Position numbers and translations under genes: made by a program
The notes under the pieces: model-generated
Databases searched by the model: none
Seen by the model: the letters and a program-made list of their open reading frames with translations, nothing else
Told to the model about the DNA's origin: nothing
Part shown: positions 1-7,418 of the stretch, piece after piece
How positions within the stretch are numbered: the stretch's first letter is position 1
Layout of the letters: the number at the start of each line of letters is the position of its first letter
Assembly (NCBI GenBank): GCA_036384655.1
Contig: DASVLX010000098.1
Location: 4,972 to 68,971 of the forward strand
Length of the DNA: 64,000 nt
Direction: 5' to 3'
DNA from: DASVLX01 sp036384655
Lineage (GTDB): Bacteria > Actinomycetota > Actinomycetes > Mycobacteriales > Pseudonocardiaceae

Positions 1-1
1 C

Positions 2-124
2 ATCGAGAAGATCATGGCCAGGGCCGGCAACGACTTCCTGACCCTGCGTGTCGACATCAACGCCGAGTCCGGCGAGCAGATCGCCGACGCGCATGCCGTG
101 TTGGTCGCGCGAGGAGTCGCCTGA
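2..124 (+). CDS. hadA: HadA-like (3R)-hydroxyacyl-ACP dehydratase subunit, C-terminal fragment
   Basis: Only the last 40 codons are present; the gene begins outside the window. The reading frame ends in TGA, which overlaps the ATG of the next gene (TGATG), so the two are translationally coupled. Identification rests on context: a MaoC-type dehydratase subunit directly upstream of tRNA-Trp-secE-nusG is the hadA-hadB arrangement of mycobacteria and relatives, where the heterodimer dehydrates beta-hydroxyacyl-ACP in FAS-II fatty-acid elongation. The visible residues alone would not identify the family. Confidence 0.6.
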   Translation: MEKIMARAGNDFLTLRVDINAESGEQIADAHAVLVARGVA

Positions 125-558
125 TGACCGCCGCTGGCTTGAACTATGCCGGGGTGTCCGTCGGCGACGAGTTGCCGCCGCTGACGGTCACCATCACCCG
201 TGCCGACCTGGTTCGCTACGCCGGCGCGGCGCTGGACTTCAACCCGATCCACTGGAACGAGAGGGTGGCGGCCGAGGTCGGGCTGCCGAACGTGATCGCG
301 CACGGCATGCTCACCATGGGCCTGGCCGGCCGGCTGGTCACCGACTGGGTGGGCGATCCGGGCGCGGTCGTCGAGTACGGCACCAAGTTCACCCGACCGG
401 TGGTGGTGCCCAACGACGAGCACGGCGCCACCCTGGAGCTGACCGGCCGGATCACGGAGAAACGCGCCGACAACGTCGTGCGGGTCGACATCACCGCGGT
501 CTTCGACGGAAAGACCGTGCTCGGCCGGCCCACCGCGCTGGTGAAACTGCCCGCCTGA
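124..558 (+). CDS. hadB: HadB-like MaoC-family (3R)-hydroxyacyl-ACP dehydratase
   Basis: A 144-residue single hot-dog domain. It carries the hydratase-2 signature: DFNPIHWNE (catalytic Asp and His) followed by AHGMLTMG. The length matches HadB of mycobacteria (about 142). With the upstream subunit it should form the heterodimer that dehydrates 3-hydroxyacyl-ACP during fatty-acid elongation in the cytosol. The ATG overlaps the stop of hadA. Whether the host makes mycolic acids cannot be told from this; hadB homologues also occur in actinobacteria without them. Confidence 0.8.
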   Translation: MTAAGLNYAGVSVGDELPPLTVTITRADLVRYAGAALDFNPIHWNERVAAEVGLPNVIAHGMLTMGLAGRLVTDWVGDPGAVVEYGTKFTRPVVVPNDEHGATLELTGRITEKRADNVVRVDITAVFDGKTVLGRPTALVKLPA

Positions 559-587
559 GCCGATTGACCTGGCGTATCGGGCGGTGA

Positions 588-618
588 TTGGAGCCGCCCG
601 GGGCGGGTACCGTACACT
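588..618 (+). promoter_or_regulatory. Candidate promoter for tRNA-Trp/secE
   Basis: TTGGAG (588-593) and TACACT (613-618) are 19 bp apart, upstream of the tRNA. The -10 is good and the -35 and spacing are only fair. TTGACC at 564-569 is too far away to pair with it. Inferred from sequence only. Confidence 0.35.
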
Positions 619-684
619 TCAGGACTTGGTACGGCGGGACACCCTCTCCAGTTGATTCTGGGGAGAGTGGAACCTGCCCGCCAA

Positions 685-757
<73 letters not shown>

Positions 758-807
758 CGTCGATCGGACGGCGCGGCCGCCTCGGCCGTGTCAGCGAGGA
801 GGCGGAA

Positions 808-1419
808 GTGACCGACGAGCGCGAGCAGGGTCGGACGGACGAGCGCGATGATGCTGCCCGTCCGGTCACGGCCGCCGCGCGGCGTGCACGTCGCGCATCC
901 GCCCGCGACACGACGGGCCGAGCCACGGCGACCAACCGGTCGGCCACGGCGAAGCCGGCCACCTCGGCCAAACCGTCGTCCGACACCGCACGGCTGCGCC
1001 GTAAGGCCGCCGCCGCCGAGGACAAGGCGGTCGCCAGCAAGGCGGCCGCGACGTCGAAGTCGGCAATCAAGTCGACTGGCAAGCCAGCAGCCAAGGCGAG
1101 CACGAAGCCGGGCACCAGGATGTCCACCAAGACCGCGACGAGGCCGGCCTCGTCCGACGCGGCGGAGCGCGGCACGACGACCAAGGGACGGCCGACTCCG
1201 TCCCGCGGTCGCCAGGCGGCGAAGCGCCCGTCACCGCTGGCGCGTCTGCTCCGGTTCCTCCGCGAGGTGGTCGGCGAACTGCGCAAGGTCATCTGGCCGA
1301 CGCGCAAGCAGCAGATCACCTATACCGTGGTGGTGCTGGTGTTCGTCTCGGTGATCGTGGCGGTCGTGTTCGGGCTGGACACCCTGTTCGCCAAGGGCGT
1401 GTTCTGGGTGTTCGGCTGA
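808..1419 (+). CDS. secE: Preprotein translocase subunit SecE with long basic N-terminal tail
   Basis: 203 residues. The last ~65 are the conserved SecE core: an amphipathic helix with the LRKVIWPTRKQ motif, then one transmembrane helix. SecE clamps SecY in the SecYEG translocon in the cytoplasmic membrane. The first ~135 residues are a low-complexity tail rich in Lys, Ala, Thr and Arg, longer than in most bacteria but a type common in actinobacteria. GTG at 808 is chosen because AGGAGG lies 5-10 bases upstream; extending further upstream would run through the tRNA gene. nusG follows after 50 bases. Confidence 0.93.
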   Translation: MTDEREQGRTDERDDAARPVTAAARRARRASARDTTGRATATNRSATAKPATSAKPSSDTARLRRKAAAAEDKAVASKAAATSKSAIKSTGKPAAKASTKPGTRMSTKTATRPASSDAAERGTTTKGRPTPSRGRQAAKRPSPLARLLRFLREVVGELRKVIWPTRKQQITYTVVVLVFVSVIVAVVFGLDTLFAKGVFWVFG

Positions 1420-1469
1420 CGCCGACACGCCGGCCGAGACATGACTGAGGGAAGGAAGCGGAACCGACA

Positions 1470-2204
1470 GTGACCTCCGAGAACAGCGCAGCCGACGATC
1501 TGGAGCAGCAGGACCAGGTCGCCGAGCCGGCCGCCGCGGCGGAGGCGCCTGCCGAGCCCGAACAGGAGCAGGAGCAGGACATCCACGCCGAGCCGGAGGA
1601 TCCGGCCGCGGAGCTGCGGAAGGCCCTGGAGCGCGCGCCCGGCGACTGGTACGTCGTGCACTCGTACGCCGGGTACGAGAACAAGGTCAAGACCAACCTG
1701 GAGACCCGCATCCAGACCCTCGACATGGAGGACTACATCTTCCAGGTCGAGGTGCCCACCGAGCAGGTCACCGAGATCAAGAACGGCCAGCGTAAGCAGG
1801 TGCAGCGCAAGGTGCTGCCCGGTTACATCCTGGTCCGGATGGACCTCAACGACGCCTCGTGGAGCGCGGTCCGCAACACCCCCGGCGTGACCGGGTTCGT
1901 CGGCGCGACCACCAAGCCGTCGCCGCTGACCCTGGATGAGGTGCTGAAGTTCCTGCTGCCGCAGGTCGAGCAGCCGGCCAAGGCGGCTGCCGGCAAGCCG
2001 GCGGAAGCGGCCGCGGCGAAGCCGACCGTGGAGGTCGACTTCGAGGTCGGCGAGTCGGTGACCGTCATGGACGGCCCGTTCGCCACGTTGCCCGCGACGA
2101 TCAGCGAGGTCAGCGCGGACAACCAGAAGCTGAAGGTCCTGGTGTCGATCTTCGGCCGGGAGACTCCGGTCGAGCTGTCGTTCACCCAGGTCTCCAAGAT
2201 CTGA
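1470..2204 (+). CDS. nusG: Transcription termination/antitermination factor NusG
   Basis: 244 residues. An acidic, Glu/Ala/Pro-rich N-terminal extension (about 55 residues) precedes the NGN domain (DWYVVHSYAGYENKVKTNL; KVLPGYILVRM) that binds RNA polymerase. A linker rich in Ala and Lys (about residues 170-188) leads to a C-terminal KOW domain with VTVMDGPFATLPATI. NusG couples RNA polymerase to Rho or ribosomal S10. GTG start at 1470, preceded by GAGGGAAGGAAG. In most bacteria rplK follows; here rplA comes next. Confidence 0.95.
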   Translation: MTSENSAADDLEQQDQVAEPAAAAEAPAEPEQEQEQDIHAEPEDPAAELRKALERAPGDWYVVHSYAGYENKVKTNLETRIQTLDMEDYIFQVEVPTEQVTEIKNGQRKQVQRKVLPGYILVRMDLNDASWSAVRNTPGVTGFVGATTKPSPLTLDEVLKFLLPQVEQPAKAAAGKPAEAAAAKPTVEVDFEVGESVTVMDGPFATLPATISEVSADNQKLKVLVSIFGRETPVELSFTQVSKI

Positions 2205-2223
2205 CCGGTCCACCCCGGACCGG
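2205..2223 (+). terminator. Hairpin directly after the nusG stop
   Basis: CCGGTCC (2205-2211) pairs with GGACCGG (2217-2223) across a 5-base loop. No T-run follows, so it may be an RNA-processing or attenuating structure and not a strict terminator. Confidence 0.35.
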
Positions 2224-2226
2224 CCG

Positions 2227-2270
2227 GTGTGGGAGGGCCAGGCGCTGGCCCGCACCACAACTGATCCGCA
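2227..2270 (+). promoter_or_regulatory. Possible L1-binding mRNA leader of rplA
   Basis: A GTGGGAG segment leads into a 7-bp stem, GGGCCAG (2235-2241) with CTGGCCC (2245-2251), followed by GCACCAC. From memory, similar GTGGGAG-plus-hairpin elements precede actinobacterial rplA and are thought to bind L1 for feedback control. The match is by eye and has not been tested with a covariance model. Confidence 0.4.
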
Positions 2271-2301
2271 CAACCATGTGCAGCGAGTAAGGACAGTCGA
2301 A

Positions 2302-3015
2302 GTGAAGCGCAGCAAGAAGTACGAGGAAGCCGCCGCCCTGATCGACCAGAGCAAGCTGTACTCGCCGCTGGAGGCGGCCACGCTTGCCAAGGAGACCAGC
2401 AAGACCAAGCTGAACTCGACCGTCGAGGTGGCCATCCGGCTGGGCGTCGACCCGCGCAAGGCCGACCAGATGGTCCGCAGCACGGTCAGCCTGCCCAACG
2501 GAACCGGAAAGACGGTCCGCGTGATCGTGTTCGCCACCGGTGACAAGGCCGCCGAGGCCGAGGCCGCGGGCGCCGACGCGGTCGGCACGGATGAGCTGAT
2601 CCAGCGCATCCAGGGCGGCTGGCTGGAGTTCGACGCGGCGATCGCCACCCCGGACCAGATGGCCAAGGTCGGCCGGATCGCGCGTGTCCTCGGTCCGCGC
2701 GGCCTGATGCCGAACCCCAAGACCGGAACGGTCACCCCGGACGTCGCCAAGGCGATCACCGAGATCAAGGGCGGCAAGATCAGCTTCCGGGTGGACAAGC
2801 AGGCCAACCTGCACCTGATCATCGGCAAGGCGTCGTTCACTCCGGAGCAGCTGGTGCAGAACTACGCCGCCGCGCTCGAGGAGGTGCTGCGGGCCAAGCC
2901 GTCCGCCGCCAAGGGCCGCTACCTGAAGAAGATCACCTTCAGCACGACGATGGGACCGGGCATCCCGGTGGACCCGGCCCGCACTCGCGCTCTGCTGAGC
3001 GAGGACGCCGCCTGA
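2302..3015 (+). CDS. rplA: 50S ribosomal protein L1
   Basis: 237 residues, the usual length. The L1 signature is visible at GRIARVLGPRGLMPNPKTGTV, and the protein begins with the typical KRSKKY segment. L1 forms the mobile L1 stalk that binds 23S helices 76-78 and helps release E-site tRNA; free L1 represses its own mRNA. GTG at 2302 has AAGGA 8 bases upstream. Only 97 bases separate it from nusG, with no room for rplK. Confidence 0.96.
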   Translation: MKRSKKYEEAAALIDQSKLYSPLEAATLAKETSKTKLNSTVEVAIRLGVDPRKADQMVRSTVSLPNGTGKTVRVIVFATGDKAAEAEAAGADAVGTDELIQRIQGGWLEFDAAIATPDQMAKVGRIARVLGPRGLMPNPKTGTVTPDVAKAITEIKGGKISFRVDKQANLHLIIGKASFTPEQLVQNYAAALEEVLRAKPSAAKGRYLKKITFSTTMGPGIPVDPARTRALLSEDAA

Positions 3016-3045
3016 CGCACTGCCCCGACACAAACCCAAGCCTCA

Positions 3046-3078
3046 ACGGGCCGGCCGAGATCAACTCGGCTGGCCCGT
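3046..3078. terminator. Bidirectional terminator between rplA and the convergent membrane-protein gene
   Basis: A 14-bp near-perfect stem, ACGGGCCGGCCGAG (3046-3059) with CTCGGCTGGCCCGT (3065-3078), has a 5-base loop. It overlaps the stop codon of the minus-strand gene at 3061, so it can serve both convergent genes. Confidence 0.6.
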
Positions 3079-4086
3079 CGTCGTTCCGGCGGTGGATGTC
3101 TCGGCGGTGGATGCCTTGGTCGTGGATGTTCCGGTCGTCGGTGCCGGCGGGTTACAGGTCGCCGGACCGAGGTAGCCGGTGACCTCCCACTGCCCGGCCG
3201 CGTGCAGGGTGAGCGTGAACGTGCCCAGCGTCGGACCACCGGTCACCGGGACGGCACAGGCGTAGACGGTCACCGGCGACTGGCCGCTCGCCGGTGCTTC
3301 GGGCAGCGTCCGAACGGCCTGGTCGGCGTTGTCCCCGTAGCCCGAATCGGTGATCCGCTTCGCCAGCACACCGATCGCCTGGGTGCAGGTCTGGGTTCCG
3401 GTGGCCGCGGCGAAGTCCCGGACGGCCTGGGCACTCAGCGCCCCACACACCTGCGCGGTGTCCGGATTCACACCGGAGATCGAGTCGTACACGGCCTGCA
3501 CGGCCTGTCTCGGACCACTGAAGTAGCCGTGCTGCTCGCCGACGGTGCCCGGGTTGGTCGCCCCGCCGGAACCGGTGCTGCCACCGTTGCCGAAGTAGTG
3601 GTTGATCAGTAGCGGAACACCCCAGATCCCGACGATGATCACCAGCACCGCGATGACCAGCCAGCGGACCGGCCTGCTGCGCGACACCCGCCGCCACCAC
3701 GGCGGGTTGACCGTACGGTCGATCCGCCGCTGAGTCTCGGTCAACTCGGCCAGTTGTTCCCGCACCTGGGCGAGTTGCGCGCCGACATCGTGAGCCTGCG
3801 CGGCGACCTGCGGAGGCGGTCCGGACGGTGGCGCGGGTGCGGCTGGCTGGGTGGGTGACAGTGGCCGCGCGGGGCCCGGAACGGCCAGCTCACCGCCGGG
3901 AACCGTTGGTTGGTCGGGTGCCGGCTGGTCGATCGCCTGCTGCCCCGGTGCCTGGCCCGGTGTCGGACCCGAGCCCTGCCGCTGGTCGAGGTTCCGCAGA
4001 TACTCCTGGAACCGTTGGAACTGCTGGAACTCCTGAAAGTCCCGGAAGCGGCGCTGCTGCTCGGCGTCCCATTCCTCTTCACCCAC
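3061..4086 (-). CDS. Predicted single-pass membrane protein with Gln/Phe-rich N-terminus
   Basis: About 341 residues. It has a charged N-terminus with QQRRFRDFQEFQQFQRF-type repeats, a Pro-rich cytosolic linker, a short coiled-coil-like stretch (QLAQVREQLAELTETQRR), one transmembrane helix (LVIAVLVIIVGIWGVPLL) and an extracytoplasmic domain with three or four Cys and a Thr/Ser-rich C-terminal tail. It belongs to no family I can name; the outer part is about the size of an NTF2-like/lumazine-binding fold, but that is a guess. GTG at 4086 is preferred because the conserved-looking GEEEWDAEQ begins there; ATG at 4095 or 4098 is possible. It interrupts rplA and rplJ on the opposite strand. Confidence 0.7.
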   Translation of the reverse strand: MGEEEWDAEQQRRFRDFQEFQQFQRFQEYLRNLDQRQGSGPTPGQAPGQQAIDQPAPDQPTVPGGELAVPGPARPLSPTQPAAPAPPSGPPPQVAAQAHDVGAQLAQVREQLAELTETQRRIDRTVNPPWWRRVSRSRPVRWLVIAVLVIIVGIWGVPLLINHYFGNGGSTGSGGATNPGTVGEQHGYFSGPRQAVQAVYDSISGVNPDTAQVCGALSAQAVRDFAAATGTQTCTQAIGVLAKRITDSGYGDNADQAVRTLPEAPASGQSPVTVYACAVPVTGGPTLGTFTLTLHAAGQWEVTGYLGPATCNPPAPTTGTSTTKASTAETSTAGTTTGQPS

Positions 4087-4098
4087 GCAGGCCATCAT

Positions 4099-4422
4099 GC
4101 CGTGTCTGTTAGGATTAACAACGTTCCACCGAAGACCGCTGGTCTTCCTCGTGTCGATGTCACGCTGTTGTTGCTGTTAACACAGTTGATGTTCTCAGCA
4201 CCGTGCATGGACCGGGGAACCAAGGTTCCGCGAGAAGCGGACGGCCCGCGCAGGAGGGACGAGGCCGTAAGATCGTCGCGCTTCCGCGCGCATCTTCTCT
4301 CACGCCCCGTGCCTGCCGCGCCGGGGCGTTCGTCGTCTCCGGGCTCGGTGGCACACCCGCGTCACCATGTCGCATCCCATGTCGCCAGACATGCCGACAT
4401 GTCATGAGAGAGGAGGCGAGGA
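4099..4422 (+). promoter_or_regulatory. rplJ-rplL 5' leader with L10-leader-like attenuator
   Basis: This 324-base divergent spacer carries the promoter of rplJL, which I could not place with confidence. An imperfect hairpin (AAGAT...ATCTT, about 4269-4296) is followed by a stable hairpin (ACGCCCC...GGGGCGT, about 4302-4329). That arrangement resembles the L10(L12)4-binding leader found before bacterial rplJ. A covariance search against the Rfam L10_leader model would decide. Confidence 0.45.
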
Positions 4423-4968
4423 GTGCCGAGGTCTGACAAGACGGCAGCCGTTGCCGACATCACGGAGCGGTTCCAGTCCAGTTCGGCCGCGCTGGTCACC
4501 GAGTACCGCGGACTGTCCATGGCACAGCTCACCGAGCTGCGCCGCGCGCTCGGTGCCGGTAACAGCTACCGGATCGCCAAGAACACGCTGGTCAAGCTTG
4601 CCGCCAAGAACGCCGGCGTGCAGGGCCTGGACGAACTGTTCACCGGTCCCACCGCGATCGCGTTCGTCGAGGGCGAGCCGGTCGAGGCGGCGAAGGCGCT
4701 GCGCGACTTCGCGAAGGACAACAAGGCGCTGATCGTCAAGGGTGGCTATCTGGAAGGGCGTCCACTGAGCGTGGACGAGGTCACCAGGATCGCCGACCTT
4801 GACTCCCGCGAGGTGCTGCTGGCCAAGGTGGCCGGAGCGCTGAAGGGCAACCTGAGCAAGGCCGCCGGCCTGTTCGCTGGACCGGCCTCCAAGGTCGCCC
4901 GGCTGGCCGCCGCGTTGCAGGAAAAGCGGACCGCCGAGGGCGCGTCCACGGGCTCCGACGAGAGCTGA
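4423..4968 (+). CDS. rplJ: 50S ribosomal protein L10
   Basis: 181 residues. It starts with the conserved N-terminal 23S-binding region (KTAAVADITERF; EYRGLSMAQLTELRR) and ends in the helical region that anchors L7/L12 dimers. GTG at 4423 follows a strong AGGAGGCGAGGA ribosome-binding site. rplL follows 61 bases later, forming the standard rplJL unit that builds the L10-L12 stalk recruiting translation factors. Confidence 0.96.
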   Translation: MPRSDKTAAVADITERFQSSSAALVTEYRGLSMAQLTELRRALGAGNSYRIAKNTLVKLAAKNAGVQGLDELFTGPTAIAFVEGEPVEAAKALRDFAKDNKALIVKGGYLEGRPLSVDEVTRIADLDSREVLLAKVAGALKGNLSKAAGLFAGPASKVARLAAALQEKRTAEGASTGSDES

Positions 4969-5029
4969 TCACCCACCGATCGAGCCCGCGCCCGTCGCGG
5001 GTGGCATGACACAGGAAGGAACCGCCACC

Positions 5030-5416
5030 ATGGCGAAGCTGAGCACCGAGGAACTGCTCGACGTCTTCGGCGAGATGACTCTGCTGGAGCTGTCCGACTT
5101 CCTCAAGGCGTTCGAGGACAAGTTCGAGGTCACCGCGGCCGCGCCGGTCGCCGTCGCCGCTGCTGGCGCCGGTGCTGCCGCCGCCGAGGCCGTCGAGGAG
5201 CAGACCGAGTTCGACGTCATCCTCGAGGCCGCTGGCGACAAGAAGATCCAGGTCATCAAGGTCGTCCGCGAGGTCGTCTCCGGCCTGGGCCTGAAGGAGG
5301 CCAAGGAGCTGGTTGAGTCCGCTCCGAAGCCGGTGCTGGAGAAGGTCAACAAGGAGGCCGCCGAGGCCGCCAAGGACAAGCTGGCCGCCGCCGGCGCCAC
5401 CGTCAGCGTCAAGTGA
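5030..5416 (+). CDS. rplL: 50S ribosomal protein L7/L12
   Basis: 128 residues. The N-terminal dimerization helices (LSTEELLDVFGEMTLLELSDF) are followed by an Ala-rich hinge and the C-terminal factor-binding domain (KKIQVIKVVREVVSGLGLKEAKELVE). The C-terminal domain recruits EF-Tu, EF-G and IF-2 to the ribosome. ATG at 5030 has AGGAAGGA upstream; an upstream in-frame codon at 5006 is not used by the family. Confidence 0.97.
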   Translation: MAKLSTEELLDVFGEMTLLELSDFLKAFEDKFEVTAAAPVAVAAAGAGAAAAEAVEEQTEFDVILEAAGDKKIQVIKVVREVVSGLGLKEAKELVESAPKPVLEKVNKEAAEAAKDKLAAAGATVSVK

Positions 5417-5467
5417 CTCTCCAAATGATCTGACGAAGATCGCATCGATCTGGCGAAGATCGAGGTC

Positions 5468-5508
5468 AGGGGCACCATCGAAAAGGTGGTGCCCCTGTTG
5501 CCTTTTCG
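5468..5508 (+). terminator. Rho-independent terminator of rplJL
   Basis: A perfect 10-bp stem, AGGGGCACCA (5468-5477) with TGGTGCCCCT (5487-5496), is followed by GTTGCCTTTTC. The position 50 bases after rplL separates ribosomal transcription from the mce operon. Confidence 0.7.
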
Positions 5509-5614
5509 GGGTTTCACCGATCCGCCAACTGACGAGTAACCCCGCCGCCCTCCGCTCGTTGCATTCGGATGACGTCACTGCCGCGGTGCGTCATGCCGGT
5601 GACGGGAGGTCTGG

Positions 5615-6616
5615 ATGGGTGTCGAGGTGGTCGTCGAGGGACTGACGAAGTCCTTCGGCCGCCAGACCATCTGGCGAGACGTGACCCTGACTCTGCCGGC
5701 GGGCGAGGTGTCGGTGATGTTGGGGCCGTCGGGCACCGGCAAGTCCGTGTTCCTGAAGTCGCTGATCGGCCTGCTCAAGCCGGAGCGCGGCCGGGTCCTG
5801 ATCGAGGGCGTGGACACGGTGTCCTGTTCGGAACGCCAGCTGTACGAGACCCGCAAGCTGTTCGGTGTGCTCTTCCAGGACGGTGCGCTGTTCGGGTCGA
5901 TGAGCCTCTACGACAACGTCGCGTTTCCGCTGCGGGAGCACACCCGCAAGTCGGAGTCGGAGATCCGGCGGATCGTGCAGGAGAAGATGGAGATGGTGGG
6001 GCTCTCCGGTGCCGAGCGCAGGCTGCCGGGGGAGATCTCCGGGGGAATGCGCAAGCGTGCCGGCCTGGCCCGGGCACTGGTACTGGACCCACAGATCATT
6101 CTCTGCGACGAGCCGGACTCCGGTCTCGATCCGGTACGCACCGCCTATATCTCGCAGTTGCTGATCGATCTGAACGCGCAGATCGACGCGACGATCCTGA
6201 TCGTCACGCACAACATCAATATCGCCCGAACGGTTCCGGACAATCTCGGCATGTTGTATCGGCGCGAACTGGTCATGTTCGGTCCCCGCGAGGTGCTGCT
6301 GACCAGCGACGAGCCGGCCGTGGACCAGTTCCTGAACGGCCGGCGGGTCGGACCCATCGGGATGTCCGAGGAGAAGGACGCCGCCACGATGGCCGCGGAA
6401 CAGGCGCATGTCGCGGCCGGCCATCATGACGGCGGCACCAACGACGCGCGAGGGATCGTGCCACAGATGCAGCCCACTCCCGGACTTCCGGAGCGGGCCG
6501 CGGTACGGCGCAGACAGGAACGGGTGCTTCGGATGCTGGACACCCTGCCGCCGCGGGCCCGGGAGGCGATTCTCGTGTCGCTGCACACGACCGGCGCGCA
6601 GGGCGGTGTTCGGTGA
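5615..6616 (+). CDS. mceG: Mce transporter ATPase MceG (Mkl family)
   Basis: 333 residues. ABC ATPase with Walker A GPSGTGKS (about residue 38), Q-loop (FQDGALF), signature EISGGMRKRAGLARAL, Walker B ILCDEPDSGLDP and switch His (VTHN). The C-terminal extension with RRQERVLRMLDTLPPRAREAI is specific to actinobacterial MceG. It powers lipid or steroid import by YrbE-Mce complexes at the inner membrane. The gene begins the mce operon 118 bases after the rplL terminator and overlaps the first yrbE by four bases. A mkl gene close to rplL is also seen in mycobacteria. Confidence 0.93.
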   Translation: MGVEVVVEGLTKSFGRQTIWRDVTLTLPAGEVSVMLGPSGTGKSVFLKSLIGLLKPERGRVLIEGVDTVSCSERQLYETRKLFGVLFQDGALFGSMSLYDNVAFPLREHTRKSESEIRRIVQEKMEMVGLSGAERRLPGEISGGMRKRAGLARALVLDPQIILCDEPDSGLDPVRTAYISQLLIDLNAQIDATILIVTHNINIARTVPDNLGMLYRRELVMFGPREVLLTSDEPAVDQFLNGRRVGPIGMSEEKDAATMAAEQAHVAAGHHDGGTNDARGIVPQMQPTPGLPERAAVRRRQERVLRMLDTLPPRAREAILVSLHTTGAQGGVR

Positions 6617-7413
6617 GCACGTCCGGCGGCCCGGCATCGCGGCCGATACCCGGCGCCGGCGCGCTGCGCCAGACCGGAGCGCTGTTCGCGCTGGCCATGG
6701 ACGTCGTGGTCAACACGTTCCGGCGTCCCTTCCAGACCCGCGAGTTCATCCAGCAGTCCTGGTTCGTGGCGAGCGTGACGATCCTGCCGACCGCGCTGGT
6801 GTCGATCCCGTTCGGCGCGGTGATCGCGCTACAACTCGGCTCGCTGACCAAACAGTTGGGCGCCCAGTCCTTCACCGGCGCGGCCAGCGTGCTGGCCATC
6901 ATCCAGCAGGCCAGCCCGCTGGTCACCGCGCTACTGGTGGCCGGCGCCGGCGGCTCGGCGATCTGCGCGGACATCGGGGCACGCACCATCCGCGAGGAGA
7001 TCGACGCGATGGAGGTGCTGGGCGTCTCCCCGATCCAGCGGCTGGTCGTGCCCAGGGTGCTCGCCGCGATGCTGGTCTCCGTGCTGCTCAACGGCATGGT
7101 CAGCGTCGTCGGTGTGCTCGGTGGCTACTTCTTCAACGTGATCCTGCAGGGCGGCACGCCCGGTGCCTACCTGGCCAGTTTCGGTGCCCTGGCACAGCTT
7201 CCGGACCTGTGGATCGGTGAGATCAAGGCGGTGATCTTCGGGTTCATCGCGGGAGTCGTGGCCGCCTACCGGGGGCTCAACCCGCCGCCGGGCCCCAAGG
7301 GCGTCGGCGACGCCGTCAACCAGGCGGTGGTCATCACGTTCCTGCTGCTGTTCGTGGTGAATGTCGTGCTCACCGCCATCTACCTGCGGATCGTCCCGTC
7401 GAAGATCGGCTGA
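6613..7413 (+). CDS. yrbEA: YrbE/MlaE-type permease A of the Mce transporter
   Basis: 266 residues with five or six hydrophobic segments. It has the MlaE-family cytoplasmic signature EEIDAMEVLGVSPIQRLVVPR, which forms the coupling helix contacting the ATPase. GTG start overlaps the mceG stop (GTGA). It should pair with the next gene product as the membrane channel of the Mce lipid importer. Confidence 0.92.
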   Translation: MSTSGGPASRPIPGAGALRQTGALFALAMDVVVNTFRRPFQTREFIQQSWFVASVTILPTALVSIPFGAVIALQLGSLTKQLGAQSFTGAASVLAIIQQASPLVTALLVAGAGGSAICADIGARTIREEIDAMEVLGVSPIQRLVVPRVLAAMLVSVLLNGMVSVVGVLGGYFFNVILQGGTPGAYLASFGALAQLPDLWIGEIKAVIFGFIAGVVAAYRGLNPPPGPKGVGDAVNQAVVITFLLLFVVNVVLTAIYLRIVPSKIG

Positions 7414-7418
7414 CCGCG

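Noticed and set aside
5568..5600. TGACGTCA palindrome and nearby TGACG/CGTCA repeats before mceG as an operator
   Set aside because: Short and frequent by chance in this composition; no second evidence.
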